DNA of 64,000 nt, taken from assembly GCA_017495165.1 (NCBI GenBank), contig JAFEII010000030.1:22190-86189 (forward strand), written 5' to 3'. This DNA comes from Hydromonas sp. GTDB taxonomy: Bacteria > Pseudomonadota > Gammaproteobacteria > Burkholderiales > Burkholderiaceae. The notes below the pieces were generated by a model. The model was not told the DNA's origin and did not search any database. It was given only the letters and a program-made list of their open reading frames with translations. Made by a program: the position numbers and the translations under genes. This document shows, in pieces, positions 19,164 through 26,291 of the stretch; position 1 is the stretch's first letter, and each line of letters begins with the position of its first letter.

Positions 19164-19589
19164 ATGAAACGCATCGCAATCGCCGCACTTATTTTTGCGT
19201 CAAACAGTGTCTTTGCACAAAACACGCAAACACCTCAAACACAACCAGCGGTTGATCAAGCCCAAGTCGCCAATTTGGCGGCAGCCGCCAACAAATGCTT
19301 GGTTGAAAAAGCCCCGAAAGGCTGGCAAAAGGCTTATGCCATCGTTGATCGCAAAGACCCGAAAAACTTGGTGGTCTTCTCGCAAGTGGAAATGAAAGAC
19401 AGCAAAGACCCCGTACGCGTTGACGTGTGCGATGTGCCTACCCAAGCCAATTTGGTTCTGGCGTTCTCGCCATTGATTCCAGCGGATCAGCAGAATTGGC
19501 AGCAATTGATTTACACCGTCGACAACCAAGGTGCATTCACCGTGTTTACCGATGTTGCCTATGCAAAATCGCAAGAAAAATCGAAATGA
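19164..19589 (+). CDS. Exported protein of unknown function
   Basis: I do not recognise this 141-residue protein. A clear signal peptide (MKRIAIAALIFASNSVFA, likely cut before Q19) sends it to the periplasm. The mature part begins with a Gln/Thr/Pro-rich stretch (residues 19-35). A short globular domain follows with two cysteines (C45 in ANKCLVEKAP and one in VDVCDVP) that could form a disulfide. AAAAAGGAGTTG is an excellent ribosome-binding site, so translation is likely. It is bounded by radA and a very strong terminator, and so looks like a single-gene unit. It has no lipobox and no further membrane segment. Confidence 0.75.
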   Translation: MKRIAIAALIFASNSVFAQNTQTPQTQPAVDQAQVANLAAAANKCLVEKAPKGWQKAYAIVDRKDPKNLVVFSQVEMKDSKDPVRVDVCDVPTQANLVLAFSPLIPADQQNWQQLIYTVDNQGAFTVFTDVAYAKSQEKSK

Positions 19590-19636
19590 TGGCTTGACGT
19601 GAAAAAGTCAGCATGAAAATCAAACCAAATCGAGTC

Positions 19637-19673
19637 ACACAAAAAACCAAGGCAAAGCCTTGGTTTTTTGTGT
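19637..19673 (+). terminator. Rho-independent terminator after the exported protein gene
   Basis: A perfect 17-base stem (19637-19653 with 19657-19673, core AACCAAGGC/GCCTTGGTT) has a 3-base loop and runs of A and T on the two arms. It is effective in both orientations. Confidence 0.88.
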
Positions 19674-19765
19674 TGCACTTCGAGACGACACAACTGTTTG
19701 TCAGCGGCGCATAAAATAAGTCACATCATGCGGCCCGTGTGTTATTTGATGGCCAAAAAGACCGT

Positions 19766-19800
19766 TGTGGCGCAAAAGTGATGTTTTGCTTTGCGCCACA
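19766..19800. promoter_or_regulatory. Perfect dyad upstream of yggS
   Basis: TGTGGCGCAAA (19766-19776) and TTTGCGCCACA (19790-19800) form a perfect 11-base inverted repeat with a 13-base spacer, ending 38 bases before the yggS ATG. No T-tract follows, so it is not a terminator. It could be an operator or a leader hairpin. Confidence 0.4.
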
Positions 19801-19838
19801 TGTTATTCTAGCGCCCACGTTTTTAAAATCAGCTTGAT

Positions 19839-20585
19839 ATGTCTACATTACACCCCTCTATTACCGATTCTCGTGCTGTGCTGCAGCAAAACCTTGAGCG
19901 CATTCAAGAGCAGATAAGCTGTGCCGCGATGCGCGCCCATCAATCCATTCCCCATATTTTGGCCGTCACAAAAACTCAACCCGTCGCGTTGGTTGAGCTG
20001 GCGTATTCGTTGGGTTTACGTGATTTTGGTGAGAATTATGTGTCAGAGGCGCTTGAGAAAATCAGTGCGTTGCAATTGTCTGTGCCCAATCATCAGGCGG
20101 CTTGGCATTTTATTGGGCCGATTCAGAGCAACAAAACCCGCTTGATTGCGATGCACTTTGATTGGGCGCATGGCGTGGATCGGTTAAAAATTGCGCAGCG
20201 TTTGTCTGAGCAGCGCGGCGCGGATTTGGGTTGTTTGCAAGTGTGCATTCAAATTAATATTAGTGGTGAGGCCAATAAAAGCGGCTGTGCGCCACAAGAG
20301 GCGCTTGCGCTTGCGTTTGAAGTGAGTCTTTTGCCGCATTTACAATTGCGTGGTTTGATGTGCGTGCCGGCGGCGTTGGATGCGGATGCCAGTTTTGAGG
20401 CACGCAGGGCGCCGTTTGATGCGATGCGTGGTTTGTTTGAGCAGATTCGGGCAGCGTTGCCGCAGGCGCATGCGGCGGCTTTTGACACGTTGTCTATGGG
20501 CATGTCGGGCGATTTTGAGGCGGCGATTGGGGCGGGCAGCACGATGGTGCGCATTGGGAGCGCCTTGTTTGGTGCGCGTGCATAA
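19839..20585 (+). CDS. yggS: YggS-family pyridoxal phosphate homeostasis protein
   Basis: PLP-binding protein without known catalytic activity that buffers pyridoxal phosphate in the cytoplasm. The 248 residues show the PLP lysine in ILAVTKTQP, then DFGENYVSEALEK, WHFIGPIQSNKTR, the QINISGEANKSGC strand, LRGLMCVPA, and the C-terminal LSMGMSGDFEAAIGAGSTMVRIGSALFG. The fold is an alanine-racemase-like TIM barrel. proC lies 36 bases downstream, a pairing widely conserved in proteobacteria, often beside pilT. There is no pilT here. The ATG at 19839 follows AGCTTGAT, a weak ribosome-binding site. Confidence 0.95.
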   Translation: MSTLHPSITDSRAVLQQNLERIQEQISCAAMRAHQSIPHILAVTKTQPVALVELAYSLGLRDFGENYVSEALEKISALQLSVPNHQAAWHFIGPIQSNKTRLIAMHFDWAHGVDRLKIAQRLSEQRGADLGCLQVCIQINISGEANKSGCAPQEALALAFEVSLLPHLQLRGLMCVPAALDADASFEARRAPFDAMRGLFEQIRAALPQAHAAAFDTLSMGMSGDFEAAIGAGSTMVRIGSALFGARA

Positions 20586-20621
20586 CGCCAGATTTCACGC
20601 AATTTTATGAGGGGCATTTTT

Positions 20622-21488
20622 ATGCACATAGCATTTTTAGGTGGCGGGAATATGGCCAGCGCGATGGTTGCGGGGCTGCATCAAGCGGGCAATGTGAGTC
20701 GCACGGTTTCGGTGGTGGAGCACCATGCGGCGCAGCGCGATTTGTTGACGCAAAAATACGGCGTGCGGGCGTTTGAGTCGGTTGGTCAGTTGACTGAGCA
20801 GCCCGATGTGTGGATTTTGGCGGTCAAGCCGCAGGCCATGCAGGGCGCGCTGTCAGAGTTGGCGTCTGTGCTCAATGCGGCGCAAATTGTGATTAGCATT
20901 GCTGCTGGTTTAATGGTACAAACCATCAGCGGTTGGCTGAATGGTCATGCAAAGATTGTGCGCACCATGCCCAATACGCCGGCGCTGCTTGGGTTGGGGG
21001 TTACTGGTGTCTTTGCGCCTGCCGATCAATTCTCGGATGGGGAGCTTCAAACCGTTGATTTGATTCTGGCCAGTATTGGGCAAACGGTTTGGGTGGATGA
21101 TGAGGCGCAGATTGATGCGATTACGGCGATCTCGGGCTCTGGGCCTGCGTATGTTTTTAATATGATGGAGCATTTGGTTGAGGCTGCGCAGCGCTTTGGT
21201 TTTGCGCCCAGTGATGCGAAAAAACTGGTGGTGCAAACCTTTATTGGCGCGAGCGCATTGGCGGCTCAGTCTGATGATGATTTGGCGACGTTGCGCGCCA
21301 AGGTAACGTCAAAAGGTGGCACAACCGCAGCTGCGCTGGCCACTTTTGAGGCAATGGGCTTGGGGCAGGTGTTGACCCAAGGCGCTGTTGCGGCAAAAGA
21401 GCGCGCCCGTGGTTTGTCTGAAGAGCTGAGCCAATCAACTTCAGTTTCAACCTCAGCATCATCTTTACCTTCATCACCCAAAAATTGA
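20622..21488 (+). CDS. proC: Pyrroline-5-carboxylate reductase
   Basis: Last step of proline synthesis, reducing pyrroline-5-carboxylate with NAD(P)H. The 288 residues begin with the Rossmann motif IAFLGGGNMASAMVAGL and include ILAVKPQAM, SIAAGL, IVRTMPNTPALLG, and the C-terminal dimer signature SGSGPAYVFNMMEHLVEAA with VTSKGGTTAAAL. The ATG at 20622 has GAGGGG 7 bases upstream; an in-frame ATG at 20607 lies before that site and adds five residues. The last 20 or so residues are a Ser/Thr-rich tail (STSVSTSASSLPSS) beyond the usual end, probably disordered. The RsuA-family gene follows after 7 bases. Confidence 0.95.
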   Translation: MHIAFLGGGNMASAMVAGLHQAGNVSRTVSVVEHHAAQRDLLTQKYGVRAFESVGQLTEQPDVWILAVKPQAMQGALSELASVLNAAQIVISIAAGLMVQTISGWLNGHAKIVRTMPNTPALLGLGVTGVFAPADQFSDGELQTVDLILASIGQTVWVDDEAQIDAITAISGSGPAYVFNMMEHLVEAAQRFGFAPSDAKKLVVQTFIGASALAAQSDDDLATLRAKVTSKGGTTAAALATFEAMGLGQVLTQGAVAAKERARGLSEELSQSTSVSTSASSLPSSPKN

Positions 21489-21495
21489 GACAGAT

Positions 21496-22185
21496 ATGAA
21501 AAAAAATAAGCCGATGGCGCTCTATAAAATCATTCAACAACAAGGTTTTGGTACGCGTGCGTATTGCCAAGCCATGATTGAGGCGGGTGAGGTGACGGTG
21601 CGCGGTGAGCTGTGCGACGACCCTGATGCGCTGTTTGATTTGGAGGATTTGTCTTTTACCATTCAAGGGCAGGCGTGGGATTATGCGCCATTTGTGTATG
21701 TGTTGCTGCACAAGCCCGCTGGTTATGAATGCTCGCAAAAGCCCAAGTTTCACAAAGGTATTTTGTCATTGTTGCCCGCCAACCTGCGTGCGCGCGATGT
21801 GCAGCCTGTGGGGCGACTGGATGTGGATACGACGGGGCTTTTGTTGTTGTCGGACGACGGCCAGTTTATTCACAAAAATATTTCCCCCAAGAAAAACGTC
21901 AACAAGGTGTATCACGCCACGTGCGCTGAACCGATAACCGATGATTTTATCGCGCAGCTCAAAACGGGGGTTTTACTGAAAGACGAAGATGAGACCATTG
22001 CTGCGGTGGATGCGCGGGCGTTGTCTGAGCGCGTGTTGGAGCTCACTTTATCAGAAGGCAAATACCACCAAGTCAAGCGAATGGTGGTTGCGGCGGGCAA
22101 TCACGTGATGCAATTGCATCGCATGTCTGTGGGCGAGTATGTGTTGCCAGAGGACTTGGCGGTGGGTGAGTGGCGTCTGATTTAA
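21496..22185 (+). CDS. rsuA: RsuA-family rRNA pseudouridine synthase
   Basis: Cytoplasmic enzyme isomerising a uridine in rRNA, probably U516 of 16S rRNA. The 229 residues start with an S4-like RNA-binding domain (YKIIQQQGFGTRAYCQAMIEAGEVTVRG). The catalytic domain has HKPAGYECSQKPKFH, GRLDVDTTGLLLLSDDG with the catalytic aspartate, YHATC, and the EGKYHQVKRMVVAAGNHV motif. Length and motifs fit RsuA better than the longer RluB or RluF, but substrate assignment is by similarity. It follows proC by 7 bases and is likely in one operon yggS-proC-rsuA. GAGACAGAT precedes the ATG. Confidence 0.85.
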   Translation: MKKNKPMALYKIIQQQGFGTRAYCQAMIEAGEVTVRGELCDDPDALFDLEDLSFTIQGQAWDYAPFVYVLLHKPAGYECSQKPKFHKGILSLLPANLRARDVQPVGRLDVDTTGLLLLSDDGQFIHKNISPKKNVNKVYHATCAEPITDDFIAQLKTGVLLKDEDETIAAVDARALSERVLELTLSEGKYHQVKRMVVAAGNHVMQLHRMSVGEYVLPEDLAVGEWRLI

Positions 22186-22252
22186 GCAACGCCAGCATAC
22201 AAAATTCCGATACGGGCATCCAATTGAAATGCGTCATTATTGAGCTGCGCAC

Positions 22253-22282
22253 TTGCGCCTGCCGCAATCTTGCGGGTATGAT
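22253..22282 (+). promoter_or_regulatory. Candidate promoter of topB
   Basis: TTGCGC (22253-22258) and TATGAT (22277-22282) are 18 bases apart. The spacer contains a perfect inverted repeat, CCGCAA-tc-TTGCGG (22262-22275), which a dimeric regulator could bind. Confidence 0.4.
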
Positions 22283-22346
22283 GGGGCGATTTTTTACAAA
22301 TGGGCGATTTTGCGCTCATTTCAACAGCGATTTATTTTAGGTCAAC

Positions 22347-25037
22347 ATGAGCAAAACACTGATTATTGCCGAGAAACCCTCGGTAGCCAATGACATCGCC
22401 AAAGCGATTGGCGGTTGCGTCAAAAAAGATGATTTTCATGAAAACGATGAATTCATCATTTCGGCAGCGGTCGGTCATTTATTGCAAATTTGCGTGCCTG
22501 AAGAGTTTGACGTTAAACGTGGCAAATGGTCGTTTGCGCATTTACCCAATATTCCGCCGCACTTTGATTTGCAGCCAATTGCCAAATCTGAGTCCAAACT
22601 CAAAACCCTCACCAAACTACTCAAACGCAAAGACGTGAGCGCCATCATTAACGCCTGCGATGCGGGGCGCGAGGGCGAGCTGATTTTCCGCTACATCATG
22701 CAGTACACCAAGGCCAAGCAGCCGCTAAAGCGCTTGTGGCTACAAAGCATGACGCCTGCGGCGATTCGCGATGGGCTGGCACATTTGCGCACGGACGCGC
22801 AAATGCTCAATTTGGCAGATGCGGCGCGCTCGCGCTCTGAAGCCGATTGGCTGGTCGGGATTAACGGCACGCGAGCGATGACGGCGTTTAACTCAAAAGA
22901 CGGCGGCTTCTTTTTGACCACGGTTGGGCGCGTGCAAACCCCAACCTTAACCGTGGTGGTCGAGCGCGAAGAAGCCATCCGCGCGTTTAAATCGCGCGAT
23001 TTTTGGGAAGTGCATGGCGAATTTGTCTGCGCCCAAGGCGTGTACAAAGGCCGCTGGTTTGACCCAAAATTTAAAAAAGACGAATCAGACTCAGAGCGCA
23101 AAGACAACCGTTTGTGGAGCAAAATCGCCGCAGATGCGGTGGTAATGGCGTGTGCAGGGCAAAATGCCACCGTGACCGAAGAAGCCAAAGCGGCCACGCA
23201 AATGTCGCCGGGCTTATTTGATTTGACCAGTTTGCAACGTGAAGCGAATGCAAAGTTTGGCTTTTCTGCCAAAAACACCTTGGGTTTGGCGCAAGCGTTG
23301 TACGAGAAACACAAAGTTTTGACCTATCCGCGTACCGATTCACGCGCCTTGCCAGAGGATTACATCAACACGGTCAAGCAAACCGTGGCGCAGCTCAAAG
23401 AGCAAAACAATTACACCCGATTTGCGCAACAAATCGAGAAAAACGGCTGGGTCAAACCAAACAAACGGATTTTTGACAACAGTAAAATTTCAGACCATTT
23501 TGCGATTATTCCCACATTACAAACGCCTAAAAACTTGTCTGAGCCCGAACAAAAACTCTACGACTTGGTGACAAAACGCTTCATGGCGGTGTTTTTTCCG
23601 CCCGCAGAATTTATGGTGACCACGCGCATCACCCACGTGAGCGGCCACAACTTTAAAACCGAAGGCCGCGTGATGACCAATGCAGGCTGGTTGGCCATTT
23701 ACGGACGCGATGGCGCAAAAGACGACGACACCTTGGTGGCGGTCACGGCTGGCGAGAAAATCAAAACCGAGGCGGTTGAAGCGATTGGCTTACACACGCG
23801 CCCACCCGCGCGCTTTTCTGAGGCAACATTATTATCGGCCATGGAAGGCGCGGGTAAATTGCTGGACGATGAACTCAAAGAAGCCATGAGCGGCAAAGGC
23901 TTGGGCACGCCAGCCACGCGTGCAACGATTATTGAGGGCTTGCTTTCTGAGAAATACATGTTGCGCGAAGGGCGCGAGCTGATACCCACGGCCAAGGCGT
24001 TTCAGCTGCTCACATTGCTGCGCGGTTTGGGCGTGGAAGAGCTCACTTCAGCCGAGTTGACGGGCAACTGGGAAACCAAACTCTCGCAAATGGAGCGCGG
24101 CGAACTCACGCGCGATGCTTTTATGCGCGACATTGCGCTGATGACGCAGATTATTGTCAAACGCGCCAAAGAGTTTAACTCCGACACAATCCCAGGTGAT
24201 TACGCCACGCTAAAAGCGCCGTGTCCCAATTGCGGCAAAGTGGTCAAAGAAAATTACCGCCGTTTTGCGTGCAGCGCGTGTGAGTTTTCGATTTCCAAAA
24301 CCCCAGCTGGACGCACGTTTGAATTGGCGGAAGTGGAAGAATTGTTGGTCAATAAAGAAACCCCGCTCATGGTGGGCTTTAGAAGCAAACGCGGCTTTCC
24401 GTTTGCGGCGATTTTGCGGATTGTCGAAGACGCTGAATTGCCCGCGCGGTTTAAAATGGAATTTGATTTTGGTCAATCGGATGACGATGAAGAAGCACCT
24501 GATTTTAGCGCGCTCACCCCAATTGGCAAATGCATTAAGTGCAGCGGCAACGTGTACGACAATGGCGTGAGTTATGTGTGTGAAAATTCAGTTGGCTTGG
24601 CAAAAAATTGCGATTTCCGCTCAGGTAAAGTGATTTTGCAACAAGAAATCAGCGTTGAACAAATGACCAAATTGCTCACCACAGGGCGCACGGATTTATT
24701 GACCAGCTTTAAATCAGCGCGCACAGGGCGGATGTTTAAGGCATTTTTGGTCAATAACAAAGGCAAAACGGCGTTTGAGTTTGAAGCAAAAGCCGCCAAA
24801 GCCCCCGCCAAAGGCGCGAAGGCAAAAGTGGATGAAGATGGCGTGGTCTTGGATGCCGCACCGCTTAAAGCCACCGCCCGTAAAACCACCACAAAAACGG
24901 CTGCGGCTAAAAAGCCCGCAGTTAAAAAAGTGGCGGCCAAAACCGCAGCCAAACCAGTGGCTGCAAGTGCGGTTAAAAAAGCCGTGGCAAAAAAGCCTGC
25001 GGTAAAAAAAACGGCAACAGTTAAAAAGGTTGATTGA
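22347..25037 (+). CDS. topB: DNA topoisomerase III
   Basis: Type IA topoisomerase that decatenates DNA and resolves recombination intermediates. Of its 896 residues, the Toprim domain holds E9 (IIAEKPSVA) and DAGREGE (105-111), and the active-site tyrosine is Y327 in LTYPRTDS. Two cysteine clusters near residues 630-650 (CPNCGKVV, CSAC) and about 730-755 (CIKCSG, CENS, NC) look like C-terminal zinc ribbons. Residues about 812-896 form a strongly basic tail of Ala, Lys, Pro, Thr and Val with a repeated KKPAVKK unit, like histone H1-type proteins. E. coli TopB (about 650 residues) lacks such a tail. No partner gene is adjacent. Confidence 0.95.
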   Translation: MSKTLIIAEKPSVANDIAKAIGGCVKKDDFHENDEFIISAAVGHLLQICVPEEFDVKRGKWSFAHLPNIPPHFDLQPIAKSESKLKTLTKLLKRKDVSAIINACDAGREGELIFRYIMQYTKAKQPLKRLWLQSMTPAAIRDGLAHLRTDAQMLNLADAARSRSEADWLVGINGTRAMTAFNSKDGGFFLTTVGRVQTPTLTVVVEREEAIRAFKSRDFWEVHGEFVCAQGVYKGRWFDPKFKKDESDSERKDNRLWSKIAADAVVMACAGQNATVTEEAKAATQMSPGLFDLTSLQREANAKFGFSAKNTLGLAQALYEKHKVLTYPRTDSRALPEDYINTVKQTVAQLKEQNNYTRFAQQIEKNGWVKPNKRIFDNSKISDHFAIIPTLQTPKNLSEPEQKLYDLVTKRFMAVFFPPAEFMVTTRITHVSGHNFKTEGRVMTNAGWLAIYGRDGAKDDDTLVAVTAGEKIKTEAVEAIGLHTRPPARFSEATLLSAMEGAGKLLDDELKEAMSGKGLGTPATRATIIEGLLSEKYMLREGRELIPTAKAFQLLTLLRGLGVEELTSAELTGNWETKLSQMERGELTRDAFMRDIALMTQIIVKRAKEFNSDTIPGDYATLKAPCPNCGKVVKENYRRFACSACEFSISKTPAGRTFELAEVEELLVNKETPLMVGFRSKRGFPFAAILRIVEDAELPARFKMEFDFGQSDDDEEAPDFSALTPIGKCIKCSGNVYDNGVSYVCENSVGLAKNCDFRSGKVILQQEISVEQMTKLLTTGRTDLLTSFKSARTGRMFKAFLVNNKGKTAFEFEAKAAKAPAKGAKAKVDEDGVVLDAAPLKATARKTTTKTAAAKKPAVKKVAAKTAAKPVAASAVKKAVAKKPAVKKTATVKKVD

Positions 25038-25279
25038 GTTCAAACGGGTTGCTTTGGTTTAAATGTAAGAATCAAACAGGGTGCGTTTGAGCGAATCTAA
25101 GTGATGCACAACTTTCTGCGAGCCACCGTCATTCCCGCGTAGGCTGCAACCGCCCTGTAAATCAGATGCAGAAAATGTAAAAATGTAAAACCACACAGCC
25201 CTTATTTAATCTGGGCTTGAATGGCAGTAAACCACAATGTCGGCGCTCATTTTGCCGACTTTTTTCATGGAGCTTTCTC

Positions 25280-26209
25280 ATGTTAGACCTAAACCCCAAT
25301 GAGTTGATTCACGACGCAATCCAAGCGCTGCCCGAACTCAAACACGTCGATGCAAACCTCATTCAAGCCAATATCGCAGCGCTGCGCGACAAAATCATCG
25401 TGGTCAAATACGGCGGCAACGCCATGGTAGATGATGTGTTGCAGCAACAATTTGCCTTTGATGTGGCGCTATTGCACGCCTTGGGCGTGCGCGTGGTCGT
25501 GGTGCATGGCGGCGGGCCACAAATTGACCGCATGCTCAAACGGGTTGGGTTAGAAGGCCAATTTATTCAAGGCATGCGCGTCACGGACGGCCAAACCATG
25601 GAAGTGGTCGAAGCAGTTTTGGCGGGCAATGTGCAAGGCCAAGTTGTTGGGCTGATAAACCATGCGGGCAAACCGTATGGCGTGCGCGCTGTCGGTTTGA
25701 GCGGGATTGACGGCGGCATGATTGCGGTCAAAAAATTGGGTTTGGCTGATTTAAAAGACCCAAACACCGTGCATGACATTGGCCAAGTGGGTGACGTGGT
25801 TGGTGTGGACACAACGGCGCTACACGCGCTGCTGGGCGCAGATTTTTTGCCCGTGGTTTCACCGATTGCGAACGACGCACACAATGTGACCCACAACATC
25901 AACGCAGACGTGGTGGCAAGCGAGCTTGCGTGCGGCTTAAACGCCGAAAAATTGCTTTTACTCACCAATATTAAAGGCGTGCTCAACAGCCAAAACGAGC
26001 TGATAGAAGCGCTCAACCCGCAGCGGATTGACGCATTGATTCAAGACGGCACGCTGTACGGCGGCATGCTGCCCAAAATCGCCTCCGCGCTGGATGCCGC
26101 CAAGCGCGGCGTGGGCGCGGTGCATATTGCCGACGGGCGCGTGGCGCACGGTTTGTTGCTCGCGCTACTGGGCGGCGCGGCGGTGGGCACTGTGATTACG
26201 GCGGTTTGA
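25280..26209 (+). CDS. argB: Acetylglutamate kinase
   Basis: Second step of arginine synthesis, phosphorylating N-acetylglutamate. The 309 residues of the amino-acid-kinase fold show KIIVVKYGGNAM, VVVVHGGGPQIDRML, QGMRVTDGQTMEVVE, NADVVASELACGLNAEKLLLLTNIKGVL and GGMLPKIASALDAAKRGV. This length and the N-terminal helix (about 25 residues before the first strand) suggest the arginine-sensitive hexameric form, by analogy to related enzymes. GGAG at 25269-25272 precedes the ATG at 25280. It stands alone, about 80 bases before the restriction genes, and is the last core gene before them. Confidence 0.96.
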   Translation: MLDLNPNELIHDAIQALPELKHVDANLIQANIAALRDKIIVVKYGGNAMVDDVLQQQFAFDVALLHALGVRVVVVHGGGPQIDRMLKRVGLEGQFIQGMRVTDGQTMEVVEAVLAGNVQGQVVGLINHAGKPYGVRAVGLSGIDGGMIAVKKLGLADLKDPNTVHDIGQVGDVVGVDTTALHALLGADFLPVVSPIANDAHNVTHNINADVVASELACGLNAEKLLLLTNIKGVLNSQNELIEALNPQRIDALIQDGTLYGGMLPKIASALDAAKRGVGAVHIADGRVAHGLLLALLGGAAVGTVITAV

Positions 26210-26291
26210 TGGGGGTTAACTGTTACGCCCCACACTTGAATGACGGGGCATTTTCTCTTTTTTTGAAGAATAAATATGGATTGGGTGGCAG

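Noticed and set aside
25128..25139. GTCATTCCCGCG motif in the topB-argB gap, reminiscent of a common bacterial repeat
   Set aside because: No inverted partner and only one copy seen; too short to call a repeat.
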